A DNA stretch of 64,000 nt. It comes from Nocardia anaemiae NBRC 100462. GTDB taxonomy: Bacteria > Actinomycetota > Actinomycetes > Mycobacteriales > Mycobacteriaceae. The notes under the pieces were generated by a model that had not been told where the DNA came from, did no database searches, and saw only the letters and a list, made by a program, of their open reading frames with translations. A program made the position numbers and the translations under genes. Shown here piece by piece: positions 50,745-59,809 of this stretch (its first letter is position 1; each line of letters begins with the position of its first letter). Where the stretch lies: NCBI RefSeq assembly GCF_001612725.1, contig NZ_BDAZ01000006.1:45551-109550 (forward strand), written 5' to 3'.

Positions 50745-52268
50745 ATGGTGACATTGGACCGGTTGGCGAACGTACTCGGCGGCTACGGGATCCGCCTGCG
50801 GTTGTGTTCGGTTCCCCGTTCTACCCCATTGCGCACCGTAGTGATCCACGGCGCCGATGAGGACCCCACGGAAATCGGTGACGTGCTATTGGGTATCGGG
50901 GCACGCTCGGTGTCGGAGCTGCTGGACTGGGCGGCGTCGGCGCGGGCTGTCGTCGCACTCATCCGTGGGGGCGAGGAGACCGCGGAGGAGCCGGAGATCG
51001 AGGGTGTTGCGGTAATGGTGGTCGACCCTGAGGTGGCCTGGAGCGAGGTGGCCGCAGTGGTCTACGGGTTGGTGCTGGAAGGACGCGAGACCGAGGCCGG
51101 TCGCGGCCCGACCGACCTGTTCGCATTGGCCGACAGTCTGGCCGACGCGGTCGGGGGTGCTGTGACGATCGAGGACCGCCGGTCTCGGGTGCTGGCGTAT
51201 TCGAGGCCCCAGCAGCACCTCGACCCCGCACGGGTCGAGACAATCCTCGGCCGGGAGATGCCTCAGTGGTTGCGGGATGTGTTCGATGCCCGCGGTGTCT
51301 TCGCACATTTGGCGGTCTCGGATGAACCGTTGTTCGTTCCTGCGCAGGAAGAACCCGGTGTGACGGGACGGATGGTGGTGGCCATACGGGTGGGTCGGCA
51401 ACTGCTGGGCTCGGTGTGGGTATCGTGCCCGGCACCGCTACAGGGAACTCAACGCGTGGCCTTGGCCGACGGCGCGCGCACGGTGGCCCTGCATCTGTTG
51501 CGGTCGAGGGCCAGCGCGGATCTCGAACGTCAGGTGGAATCCGAACAGGTCATCGGCTTGTTGGAGGGCGCCGCGGACGCGGCGACGGTGGCCAGCAGGC
51601 TCGGGTTGGCGCTGCAGAGTTTGCGGGCGATCGCGCTGCGCGCACGGATCGCTGACGAGCCGCACGCCGCGCTGCTCCAGGTATTCGAGCGGGCGACAAC
51701 CGGATTCGGCTGGTCCCGGTCGAGCCGCAGCGCCCTGGTCGGGGACACCATTTACACCGTGCTGCCAGCCGATCAGGCGGCGACGGCACGTCGCTGGATA
51801 ACCGAGCTACAGGCGGCATTACCGGCCCAGATGACGGTTTTGGCTGGGATCAGCGGTGTAGCCCAGGCCACGGAATTGTCGTTGGCGCGCCGAGAGGCCG
51901 ACGAATGCCTAGCTCTGCACGAGACCCGCTCAGCGAATGCAGCGCCGCCCGCCTATGACGAGTCGTGGGACGAGATCCTGCTGCAACGTTTGCGCATCGC
52001 AGGGCTCTCCGGACGCATCCCGGCACGCGGCCCGGTGTCGGCGTTGCGAAGCCACGACCGCGCGAACTCTACTCATTATGTGGCGACGCTGCGTGCCTGG
52101 TTACAGGCCCAAGGCGACCCCGTCGAGGCAGCCGCACAGCTGGGCGTGCACGAGAACACCATCCGCAACCGGCTGCGCAAGATGGCAGAAGTGACCAACC
52201 TCGGCTTGGACGACCCCCGTAAACGACTGGCAATGATGATCGAACTCACCGTCACCGACGACGACTGA
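50745..52268 (+). CDS. PucR/CdaR-type transcriptional regulator
   Basis: This is 507 residues from ATG 50745, with AGGAG just upstream; a longer open frame to the left has no support. The N-terminal 280 residues contain a ligand-sensing region of PucR/GAF type. The middle carries a GGDEF-like helper fold typical of CdaR proteins. The C-terminus is a helix-turn-helix with GVHENTIRNRLRKM near residue 475. Regulators of this type activate catabolic or stress genes on binding a small ligand. It may control its neighbours, transaldolase or the Gre-type gene. The family call is firm; the ligand is unknown. Confidence 0.88.
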   Translation: MVTLDRLANVLGGYGIRLRLCSVPRSTPLRTVVIHGADEDPTEIGDVLLGIGARSVSELLDWAASARAVVALIRGGEETAEEPEIEGVAVMVVDPEVAWSEVAAVVYGLVLEGRETEAGRGPTDLFALADSLADAVGGAVTIEDRRSRVLAYSRPQQHLDPARVETILGREMPQWLRDVFDARGVFAHLAVSDEPLFVPAQEEPGVTGRMVVAIRVGRQLLGSVWVSCPAPLQGTQRVALADGARTVALHLLRSRASADLERQVESEQVIGLLEGAADAATVASRLGLALQSLRAIALRARIADEPHAALLQVFERATTGFGWSRSSRSALVGDTIYTVLPADQAATARRWITELQAALPAQMTVLAGISGVAQATELSLARREADECLALHETRSANAAPPAYDESWDEILLQRLRIAGLSGRIPARGPVSALRSHDRANSTHYVATLRAWLQAQGDPVEAAAQLGVHENTIRNRLRKMAEVTNLGLDDPRKRLAMMIELTVTDDD

Positions 52269-52632
52269 TTGTGCTGTGCCATCGCCACAAATCTCCACGC
52301 CTCGATTGTCGGATCAGCGCAACCAATCGCCTCTACAGCCCGCCAGTATGGAGTCGACAAACGCCGCAGGTGGCAGGAGCGAAATGGTGAGGATCGATAG
52401 GCCTGATCACCGACCATAGCCCGCCAGCGCTCCCAAAAACACAGCCAGCCACGGACCTGACGCGCCGCGCGAACCCAATCCGATTCGGCACGAGCGCCGC
52501 GATACCCGTAGGTCCCGGCGACTCGGACCCGGCCCGACATCAGGGCTTGCGCGTTGTCAGGGGCGGCACCGCCGCCTTGGCCCGCCCCTGACGACACTCT
52601 CCACCCCCGGCCTCAAAGGAAGGACACAAAGC
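52269..52632 (+). promoter_or_regulatory. Leader of the Gre-type gene, no gene seen
   Basis: These 364 bases separate the PucR-type regulator from the Gre-type gene. No open frame of merit is found. The distal end contains a strong stem-loop, listed separately, and GGAAGGA as the ribosome site. Confidence 0.45.
52556..52592 (+). repeat. Perfect 11-bp inverted repeat (stem-loop) before the Gre-type gene
   Basis: Arms GTCAGGGGCGG (52556-52566) and CCGCCCCTGAC (52582-52592) are exact complements around a 15-base loop that is itself GC-rich. No U-tract follows, so a classical intrinsic terminator is unlikely, though actinobacterial terminators can lack one. It lies 40 bases before the start codon. 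If transcription begins upstream, it would sit in the 5' untranslated RNA. It could be a terminator/attenuator or a protein-binding palindrome. Confidence 0.75.
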
Positions 52633-53157
52633 ATGACCAGCAGCGCAGGCATCTGGATGACATCACAAGCCCATGATCGGCTTCAGACCGAATTGCAGGA
52701 ACTGCTCGCGCAACGCCATATCGAAATGCCCGATGAGGACAGTGCCGATTACGCACGTAGCCAGGCTCTGCATTCCGCGCGCCAGGAGCGTATCCGCAGG
52801 ATCCATCATCTGCTCAGCAACGCACTCATCGGCCAGAACCCGCCCGACGACGGAATCGCTGAGCCCGGCATGGTCTTGACCGTCCGCTACGACGACACCG
52901 AACAGGTCGAGACCTTCCTGCTCGCAGCACGGGAAGCCGAAGACCATGAGATGGAGGTCTACTCCACGCAATCTCCACTGGGCAGCGCCATCACCGGCGC
53001 GCGACCCGGCGAACGCCGTATCTATCACACACCCAGCGGCGCGATCATGGCAGTGACGCTGCTAGACGCGGTCCCCTACGCGCTGACGGCCCCCGGAAAA
53101 GCACGAGGACAGTCCAGCCGGGATCTGCCCGTTCGTGCCCGGCCGGTAACTAGCTGA
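52633..53157 (+). CDS. GreA/GreB-family protein (C-terminal domain type)
   Basis: This is 174 residues with GGAAGGA nine bases upstream. The first 75 residues form a helical coiled-coil-like part (LQTELQELLAQR, then RQERIRRIHHLL). Residues 80-150 match the GreA C-terminal FKBP-like fold: YSTQSPLGSAITGARPGE followed by a VTLLDAVPY strand. Gre factors enter the RNA polymerase secondary channel and promote cleavage of backtracked RNA. This paralogue differs from housekeeping GreA in its N-terminal part and in its basic tail, so it may have another job on polymerase. It sits just before a CBS-BON gene and a DksA-type gene, which would be a second secondary-channel protein. Confidence 0.85.
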   Translation: MTSSAGIWMTSQAHDRLQTELQELLAQRHIEMPDEDSADYARSQALHSARQERIRRIHHLLSNALIGQNPPDDGIAEPGMVLTVRYDDTEQVETFLLAAREAEDHEMEVYSTQSPLGSAITGARPGERRIYHTPSGAIMAVTLLDAVPYALTAPGKARGQSSRDLPVRARPVTS

Positions 53158-53172
53158 ACGGAGTTGAACGGA

Positions 53173-53760
53173 ATGAAGAACATGCGGGTATGCGAGGTTA
53201 TGCAACGGCCGATCATCGCGGTGCGGCACAACAACACGGCGCGGGAGGCGGCGCTGATGCTCGCCGAACTGGGCTACGCGGCAATTCCGGTTCTCGACCA
53301 GGACGATCGCCTCATCGGAGTAATCACCAGCGGTGACCTCCTTCGGGCAGGTGAACTCGACGACCCGGTCAGTGCGGTAATGACCACTCCGGCGGTCTCG
53401 GTCGCCGACAATGCGGCATTGGCCGAGGCCCTGAGCAGGCTGGTAACGCGTGGACTGCGTAGTCTGCCGGTCGTCGACACCGACGGCTTCGTGATCGGCA
53501 TGTTCAGCCGCGGCGACGCGTTGCGACTCATGCTCACCCCCGACGACGCACTCGCCGCCGACGCACAGAACCTCCTCGATCAATACACCGGAGCACGGCG
53601 CTGGCATGTCACCGCCGATGAGGGCCACGCCACCATCTCCGGCCGGTTCGCCGACGAATCCGAACGTCGAATCGCCATCGCCCTCACCTGGACAGTGCCC
53701 GGTATCCGCACCGTGACCATCGCGCGCATACCAGCCGCTGTGGGCGCAGCGGGATACTAA
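53173..53760 (+). CDS. CBS-CBS-BON domain protein
   Basis: This is 195 residues from ATG 53173, with GGAG ten bases upstream. Two CBS domains occupy about residues 5-125 (VCEVMQRPIIAV, VITSGDLLRAG, MFSRGDALRL), making a Bateman module that can bind adenine nucleotides. A BON domain follows (about 130-190), with WHVTADEGHATISGRF and a TVPGIRTVTIARI end. CBS-BON proteins are often induced in hypoxia or stationary phase in mycobacteria (for example hypoxic response protein 1 has paired CBS domains). It starts 15 bases after the Gre-type stop and is surely in the same transcript. Its effector partner is unknown. Confidence 0.9.
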   Translation: MKNMRVCEVMQRPIIAVRHNNTAREAALMLAELGYAAIPVLDQDDRLIGVITSGDLLRAGELDDPVSAVMTTPAVSVADNAALAEALSRLVTRGLRSLPVVDTDGFVIGMFSRGDALRLMLTPDDALAADAQNLLDQYTGARRWHVTADEGHATISGRFADESERRIAIALTWTVPGIRTVTIARIPAAVGAAGY

Positions 53761-54065
53761 CCCGCAACCGCAACAGTCGACGTAAGCGGCGCGACGACCA
53801 CAGCCCGGCTCGACCACACCGTCGACCGTGCGCACATGTCAGCCCCAGGTCCGCTGTCGAAAACCGCAGGGACGCGAGTGGAGAAATCGGACAAGTGGCG
53901 CCCCGCAGTTGTCGCGGACGGACAAGCGCGGCCGTTCCATGTAAACGATCCTGGCCTTGTCAGCGAATATTCGAATGGCGTGGAGGTGGTCATACAGGGA
54001 TCGCTACTAGGGCGACCAATCCCTCCTCACTGGACCGCATCGCAAGCCCAACCCAGGAGATCAGA
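53761..54065. other. 305-base gap before the DksA-type gene
   Basis: A plus-strand open frame (53836-54102) crosses into the DksA-type gene but has no good start, and I do not call it. The end of the gap holds AGGAG before ATG 54066. Nothing else is seen. Confidence 0.4.
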
Positions 54066-54497
54066 ATGGCCCACGCGCACATCGCCTCCGGCGACCGCTT
54101 GATCGACCACCTGCGAGCGACGCTCAACCAGCAACGCCGCTTCCGCCTGCAGCAGCTGCTCGAACTCGACGCAGAACTCGACGCCACCGTAGCCCCTGCC
54201 AACACGGCCGCCACGGCCAGGCGTGAGGTCACCGTCAAATTGGCCGACGCAGCACGACAAGCATTGGCCGACATCGACGAAACCCTCACGCTCATCACCA
54301 CAGGACGTTACGGCCGCTGCCGCCGCTGTCACGCCGAGATACCGATCCACCTATTGCAGACCATTCCCACTTCACAATGGTGCCTGGACTGCCAGCAGCA
54401 TCGCCCACCCGACAGGCCTCGCCCGATGCGTCGCACAGTCTTCCGCACACCACGACCGGACGTGTCGGCGGAACGTGAAATCCTCGCGTGCCGTTGA
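54066..54497 (+). CDS. DksA/TraR-type C4 zinc-finger protein
   Basis: This is 143 residues from ATG 54066, with AGGAG six bases upstream; the frame is open further left but without support. A coiled-coil-forming N-terminal part (RATLNQQRRFRLQQLLELDAEL split by short turns) precedes GRYGRCRRCHAEIP and WCLDC, the four Cys of the zinc finger. DksA-type proteins insert a coiled-coil tip in the RNA polymerase secondary channel. Several actinobacterial members are known to affect rRNA transcription or antibiotic production. The tip residues seen in Escherichia coli DksA are not obvious here. With the Gre-type gene 1.4 kb upstream, two candidate secondary-channel binders share one island. Confidence 0.86.
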   Translation: MAHAHIASGDRLIDHLRATLNQQRRFRLQQLLELDAELDATVAPANTAATARREVTVKLADAARQALADIDETLTLITTGRYGRCRRCHAEIPIHLLQTIPTSQWCLDCQQHRPPDRPRPMRRTVFRTPRPDVSAEREILACR

Positions 54498-54754
54498 CGT
54501 GACCGCCGACCCCCCATCGGACCTTCTCCGCAGCATTCAGGGATAACGTCCGCGGCAAGGCCGGTGGCACCTCTACCTGGGCACCCGGCCAAGCCAAGGC
54601 CGACCACCACCCTCACTTCCGTGGTGTCTGGGGCGTCAGCCGTTCAGCATCGGCTGAGTACCAGCTTCCCATTCCCTCGCCCGGGTACTCGCCGCCGATG
54701 CATCACCGCGAGTAACGCCAGGGCAGCGTGTGTCCGAAGTCGGTGGACGATCAC

Positions 54755-55257
54755 GTGGATGCCGTTCGTCATCGCCGGTATGGCACTGGCCCGCCTCGAC
54801 CTTGCAGCCGCTGCCGTGGTGCAGGCGCGCGTGGCCGCACTCGGCGCCGCCCTCACCGTGCTCGGATATGGTCTTTCCGGCTGCTGGGCGGGCCGGACGC
54901 GCTGCAAAGACGGCGGAATCCGGGCCGCCCCCCATGGGCAGCGGAGCGATGCCGCCCCCGGCCGCGAGGTTTTCGCCACCCCAGGGGCCAGCCTCGTCGC
55001 TGCTGATGGCCGGACCGCACAGCGGCACAACCTTCGACATCGTCGGCAGCGTCGGATTCGCAATCCTGGTGATCGTGGGCGCGACAGCGGCGATGGAGCA
55101 CCTGCCGCGGCTGCACCGCCTGGCGACGCCGGTCATCGCCGTGGGCACCATGTCCCTGACCGCCTACGTCGGCCACTTCGTCATCATGTCCGCGCGGACC
55201 CTGATGCCCGACGGGTCCGGCGGCCCGTCCCAGACCTCCTGGACGCCACTGCATTGA
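54755..55257 (+). pseudogene. Decayed membrane protein (DUF418/DUF1624-like) with frameshift
   Basis: One frame reads MPFVIAGMALARLDL and then RVAALGAALTVLGYGLS. About 150 bases later a different frame reads PHSGTTFDIVGSVGF, then VIAVGTMSLTAYVGHFVIM, ending at 55257. Both pieces match the same kind of multi-span protein in the same order, so one gene has been frameshifted and has lost its first part. Proteins of this kind belong to the acyltransferase-like/heparan N-acetyltransferase-like group. No function remains. Confidence 0.66.
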
Positions 55258-55432
55258 TCGCTGAGCGGCGGTCGAACGCTCTCACCTCGGCGCGAAGGCC
55301 GATGTCCGAGATCAGCGTGTCGAATCCACCGGAATCACGCAATCGCCTGCGGCACTGGGCCAGAGGGCCCGATAGTCGTTTGAGTGCATCGTGCTGTCTC
55401 TATCTATGGACCCCTGCGACGGGAGAAGTGCT

Positions 55433-56713
55433 GTGACAAGTCTCGACAATGACCAGATCAGCCATCGCGACACGGTTACCGACAAGCCGGAACCACCCGG
55501 CGAACGACTCACCCACCTTCTGAATGGGCCGCACGGCCTCGGCACCGAACTCGCCGCACGCTTCTCGACGGTGCCCCGGGTCGAGCCCGAACCGGCGGCA
55601 CCGCCCGCGTTCGGCGCGATGTCGGCCCCCACACTGCCCAGCGCTGGCTTACGGCACCTTCGCGACACTGGAATTCCCCTGGGCGAGAGCGCGTTTCGGA
55701 TACCGTTGCGGAACGCGACGGCCGAGATCGAGCCCTACCGAGAACTTGCCTGGGGTGATGGTTCCGCGGCGCCACTGTACTGCCCGCCCGCCAACCGGAT
55801 CGACGACAATCTCGCCGACCGGATCGACGACCGCCTCACCACGTGGGCGGAGTCGATCGGGTTCACCGACGAGGAGCTCGAAAAGCTGCGCCGGACCGGC
55901 TACGGACGGCTGGTCATGCTGACCCACACCGACTCCGACGACCCCGACCGACTCCTGGTCCCGGCCCAGATGAACACCGCATGGTGGATGGCCGACGACT
56001 ACTACGCCGACGATTCGGCGCTCGGCGCGGACCCGACCCGGCTGCCGCAACGACTCACCTTGGCGATGGCGGCCTTGGATCCGTTGCCCGACGCGGGCGA
56101 GTTCACCACTCCGCTGGAGGAGGTGCTGCGGGAAGACAAGGTGCTGCGAGCTTTCGGTTCCGCGATCGCGAATCTGCGCGCCCACGCCACCCCAGGGCAG
56201 GTGCAGCGCGCCTGCTACGCGACATTCACGATGTTCGTGTCCTGGACCGCCTACGCCGCGTGGCGACACACCGGCGAATCACCTTCCGCCTGGGAATATC
56301 TCGCTGCCCGCCAGCACGACACCTTCTACACCTCGATGACCCTGATCGACCCCGTCGCCGGGTACGAGCTGCCCGCGAACCTCTTCTACGACGATCGGGT
56401 CCGGCAGGCCGTGTTCCGCGCGGGCACCGCCGCCGTCCTGGTCAACGACCTGTTCTCGATCAAGAAGGATGCCGCCGACGAAGTGCCCGTCAGCAATATG
56501 GTGCTGCAGATCGCCGCCGATCGTGGGTGCTCGCTGGCCGAAGCGACCGAGGTCACCGTCGACCTGCACAACCGGATGGTGCACCAGTTCGAAGCCGACC
56601 ATCGCGCCCTGCGCGCCATCCCCTCCCCGGAGCTCCAGCTGTTCATGCGCGGCGTTCGCGATTGGATGGGCGGCTCGTTCGAATGGCACAACACGAACCC
56701 GCGCTACCGCTAG
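55433..56713 (+). CDS. Terpene synthase, 2-methylisoborneol-synthase-like
   Basis: This is 426 residues from GTG 55433, with GGGAG seven bases upstream; an earlier start at 55391 is possible. A Pro-rich N-terminal 110 residues precede the cyclase domain, as in 2-methylisoborneol synthases. The acidic metal motif is DDYYADD (188-194), and the second metal site is NDLFSIKKD (Asn338, Ser342, Asp346). The C-terminus WMGGSFEWHNTNPRY matches the family ending. The enzyme would cyclise 2-methyl-GPP or a related prenyl diphosphate. The GPP C2-methyltransferase that normally sits next door is not seen on either side, so another terpene is possible. Confidence 0.88.
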   Translation: MTSLDNDQISHRDTVTDKPEPPGERLTHLLNGPHGLGTELAARFSTVPRVEPEPAAPPAFGAMSAPTLPSAGLRHLRDTGIPLGESAFRIPLRNATAEIEPYRELAWGDGSAAPLYCPPANRIDDNLADRIDDRLTTWAESIGFTDEELEKLRRTGYGRLVMLTHTDSDDPDRLLVPAQMNTAWWMADDYYADDSALGADPTRLPQRLTLAMAALDPLPDAGEFTTPLEEVLREDKVLRAFGSAIANLRAHATPGQVQRACYATFTMFVSWTAYAAWRHTGESPSAWEYLAARQHDTFYTSMTLIDPVAGYELPANLFYDDRVRQAVFRAGTAAVLVNDLFSIKKDAADEVPVSNMVLQIAADRGCSLAEATEVTVDLHNRMVHQFEADHRALRAIPSPELQLFMRGVRDWMGGSFEWHNTNPRYR

Positions 56714-57644
56714 GTGGGCCATGCCCTGGCGGTATCCTCCTGACATCGCCCGGGCGGCACATATCGACCAACCCACCGAGTCCGCCATCGCCTCACTTCG
56801 GTGGTCCTGGGCAATGGTTCCGGACGCGCCGAGCGGACCGGTGGGACTGGTCTTCCACCAGGGATTGGCCGAACTGTCACCGGCTACTCGAGACTGGCGG
56901 CAGGGCTCGATCCCGGCCAGGATCGGATCCAGATACCCGACAAAAGCTCCCTAATCGGCTGCCCCCGTTGGTATTTGGTGTGGCTCGCTAATGGCTTGCC
57001 TCTCACCGGAGGTAATCCATCAATACGCGGCCGGTTAGCAGGGGGATGTTGTCCTCGATCCTGCGTTCGCCGAATGTGTAACGAACGCCGTGAATCTCAC
57101 GAGACTGCGGGGCGTCGCTCATCTTGTTCCCGGACTCGTCGACGGGATCGCGAACCGAGCCGCTCTGGCGAACGAACTCGCCAAGGTCGGCAACATCGTC
57201 ACCGACATGTCAATCCCCATCCATGCGCAGAGCCATGCAGGGATAACACCATCCGCATCTTCAACTCTGGGATCTCACCCGATAGTGAAACCGCCCCTTC
57301 GTCGGCGCTCGCGAATTGGTGGAAGAGACGACGACCGGTTCCATGCAAACGCCGAATACATAAGCACTTTGGCGGATATTCGGCCAGGACCGCGCGGTTA
57401 CGCTCAGCCGTGTGCACTGGCGAGGACCTGCAGCACGACGACGCGGGTCGCCGCACTGCCTGTGACCGCCACGGACCCGATCTCCGTGCCGACCGTAGGA
57501 GAGCAATATCGTGTTTAAAGTTTGCCGGGCACCATGCCATCCAGGATCTGGTCGCGAAGGCCATGAGACTCGCCCCGCGCCGATTGACGAGTTACTCGAT
57601 GGTCGGTCCCGCATCGGGTTCGCCGCAGAGCGGAGGACGGGCTG
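56714..57644. other. 930-base gap with no confident gene
   Basis: Both strands carry open frames, but none has convincing composition and start. The best minor candidate is a minus-strand 39-codon frame at 57003-57122 (MSDAPQSREIHGVRYTFGE and on), with strongly GC-ending codons and open coding-like sequence further upstream up to a stop near 57225. It could be the tail of a lost gene. A plus-strand frame at 57090-57518 overlaps it. The ribosome site GGAGG for the next gene lies at the end. Confidence 0.35.
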
Positions 57645-59804
57645 ATGTCAGTACCGGACAACGCCAGCGAAAAGGTGAAGAAGCTCTACCACGACATCGC
57701 CTCTAATTACAAAGGAGGCGCGTGGAATGATGATGGCTTCTCGAAAGGCGACGCAGCAGACGCTTTGAAAAAGCTGCACGACCTGAATTCAACGGAGTTC
57801 CAGCAGATATGGGACGGGCTCGCCACGGTCAAAGCCGACGACGGCCTTCTTGCCGATAACAAGAGCGTCGACAAACATTTAGTTTCATCACTCTACGATA
57901 AGTCAATACTTATCGAGAATCATCCTGATGGCCGATTCGAGAACCTTGTCGCCGACATCAACAAGGACCCCCAGTATAAAGATCTGCTCGATGCCCTCAG
58001 CAAGAACGACCCGTCGGATTACATCAAGAAACTGCAGGTCAAGGAGCAGACTGCCGAAAATCCGAAGTTCGAGGATTATGGGTTCGAGAATTTCAAGAAA
58101 GAGAATAAACATGCGGAATATGTCGACCTGTATGTACCGAAGGGTGCCAGCGCGCAGCTGAGGAGCCTGATCGCGGACACCGAGTTCACCATGCAGTGGG
58201 ATCTCGACACTCTCGGTATCGGTAATCCGAAAGAAGCTCCCGACTTCACCCAGGTGCTCACCGGTGACCAGGTCAAGAACGCGTCCGGCTGGTCGGGCAT
58301 CCGAGACGCGGCCGATGAACTGAAGAAGCAGCTGGACAATAGGGAGAAAGAGTACACCGACAAGCATAAAGAAGTTTCGGAGGCCACATACGACTCCAAG
58401 ATAACGGGCTCCGACATCTTCAAGCAGCTCGTACGAATTAAGGACCATCTCAACGAACAACTCAAGTTCGAGCCGTCGAGCACGACGCATACCGGAAACA
58501 CGATCACGGAACACTCCGGGGGGCCGGTCAATTCCGACATGCAGGTTCCTCTCTATGAGAAGGACACAGGCGAGAACAGTCCGACTAAAGGCGATTACAT
58601 TCTGACCCCCGATGCGGAGCAGAGATATTACGTCTCCAGTATCGAGACGGCTGTCGAGGACTGGGATAAGGCATACGAGGCAGCGACCGAGAAGTACCAG
58701 ACGCTGGCCGCAAAGGTCGACGACCCGAATCCCAACCCGAACCCGAACCCGAATCCCAACCCGAATCCGAATCCGAATCCGAACCCCAACCTGAACCCAA
58801 ACCTGAATCCGAATCCGAATCCGACCGACGACTACAGCGACACCTTCGACGATCTCCTCGGCGACGGTTCGACTAAAACCAACGCCGACGGCACGACCAG
58901 TACCGACGGCACCACGAGTACCGGCACCGGCTCGAACAGCGGCATCATGGCGGCGGTCAATTCGGCGATCAGTGCACTCGAGAACAGTGCGAACGGAAAG
59001 AGTGGAAACCAGGCGACGCAGGCGGGATACAACTCCGGCGGGGGTTCCTCGGGGTCCGGCGGTATGGATATGAGCTCGATGATGCTGCCGCTGATGATGT
59101 CGCAGATGATGCAGCAGATGATGGGCAACCACGGCCAGGACGCCCAGAAACAGCGCGAGGAAGAGGAGCGCGAGGAGCGGCGTCGGCGGCGCAGGGAGGA
59201 ACAGCAGCAGGCTGCGGCGCAGGCGCAGGCCCAGCCCGCCGTCGCCTCGAACCAGCCGACCAATGTCGTTCAGGCGGACGCCAGTGCGACACCGCCTCCG
59301 GTGGGCGCCGGTGGGCGGTCGATGGTCGATATGAAGCTGCCCGACGGTACGACGCAGAAGGTGTCCTCGGCGGTCTCGCAGGCGGTGAACAAGGAGCTCA
59401 ACAACCCGAATGGCAGTGATGCCAGGTCGGCTTACTCGGGCACCACCGGACAGCCGTCGGCGGGTAGTCCGTGGGTTTCGGTGGACAGTGCGCACCTGCA
59501 GACCGGTGACGTGGTGCAGTGGGCGAATCGCAGTGCGATTGTCGTGGTGGAACCCTCGGGCCTGGAGGTCATCATCAACGGCCAGCTCGTGCCGCTGGAC
59601 CCGAACAACCCACCCGATGGCGGCAACGGCGATTACGGCGAGTTCCAGGGGTTCTTCCACCCCACCGGAACCGATCTGACCACTAATACCCAGCAATCGG
59701 CACAGCCCACGCAGCCGCCGAATCCGCCGGCGGTGACTCCACCGTCGACCCCAGGCTCGGGAACACCCGCGGTGACCAGCACGGCTCCCTCAGAGCAGGC
59801 CTGA
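57645..59804 (+). CDS. Large unknown protein with Pro-Asn repeat and Met-rich segment
   Basis: This is 719 residues from ATG 57645, with GGAGG eight bases upstream. No known family was recognised. Residues 1-355 are charged and helical (many Lys/Glu/Asp), with a lower-GC codon use than the neighbours. Residues 361-393 are an almost perfect Pro-Asn dipeptide repeat. A Ser/Gly/Thr-rich linker follows, then a Met-rich patch (MMLPLMMSQMMQQMMGNHG) near 475, a highly charged Glu/Arg then Gln/Ala helix, and a C-terminal beta domain (about 605-665) with WVSVDSAHLQTGDVVQW. A Pro/Thr-rich tail ends it. The plan recalls proteins associated with type VII secretion in Nocardia and Rhodococcus, but no WXG motif or signal peptide is seen. 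It is followed at once by a decayed gene. Confidence 0.78.
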   Translation: MSVPDNASEKVKKLYHDIASNYKGGAWNDDGFSKGDAADALKKLHDLNSTEFQQIWDGLATVKADDGLLADNKSVDKHLVSSLYDKSILIENHPDGRFENLVADINKDPQYKDLLDALSKNDPSDYIKKLQVKEQTAENPKFEDYGFENFKKENKHAEYVDLYVPKGASAQLRSLIADTEFTMQWDLDTLGIGNPKEAPDFTQVLTGDQVKNASGWSGIRDAADELKKQLDNREKEYTDKHKEVSEATYDSKITGSDIFKQLVRIKDHLNEQLKFEPSSTTHTGNTITEHSGGPVNSDMQVPLYEKDTGENSPTKGDYILTPDAEQRYYVSSIETAVEDWDKAYEAATEKYQTLAAKVDDPNPNPNPNPNPNPNPNPNPNPNLNPNLNPNPNPTDDYSDTFDDLLGDGSTKTNADGTTSTDGTTSTGTGSNSGIMAAVNSAISALENSANGKSGNQATQAGYNSGGGSSGSGGMDMSSMMLPLMMSQMMQQMMGNHGQDAQKQREEEEREERRRRRREEQQQAAAQAQAQPAVASNQPTNVVQADASATPPPVGAGGRSMVDMKLPDGTTQKVSSAVSQAVNKELNNPNGSDARSAYSGTTGQPSAGSPWVSVDSAHLQTGDVVQWANRSAIVVVEPSGLEVIINGQLVPLDPNNPPDGGNGDYGEFQGFFHPTGTDLTTNTQQSAQPTQPPNPPAVTPPSTPGSGTPAVTSTAPSEQA
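58725..58823 (+). repeat. In-frame Pro-Asn dipeptide repeat (6-base unit)
   Basis: This is a run of 33 codons alternating Pro and Asn, with two Pro-to-Leu changes near its end. Codons vary between CCG/CCC and AAT/AAC, so selection acts on the peptide rather than on an exact DNA repeat. It should form an extended stiff linker between the helical N-terminal half and the C-terminal half of the protein. Confidence 0.9.
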
Positions 59805-59809
59805 GGACG

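Noticed and set aside
53836..54102. Possible gene before the DksA-type gene
   Set aside because: No good start, and its end overlaps the well supported DksA-type frame.
57090..57518. Plus-strand frame before the Pro-Asn repeat gene
   Set aside because: The second half is low in coding character and overlaps a better minus-strand candidate; neither is convincing.
57903..59696. Long open minus-strand frame of about 600 codons
   Set aside because: It is antisense to the Pro-Asn repeat protein, which has a good ribosome site and start; the antisense product is low-complexity Arg/Val-rich.
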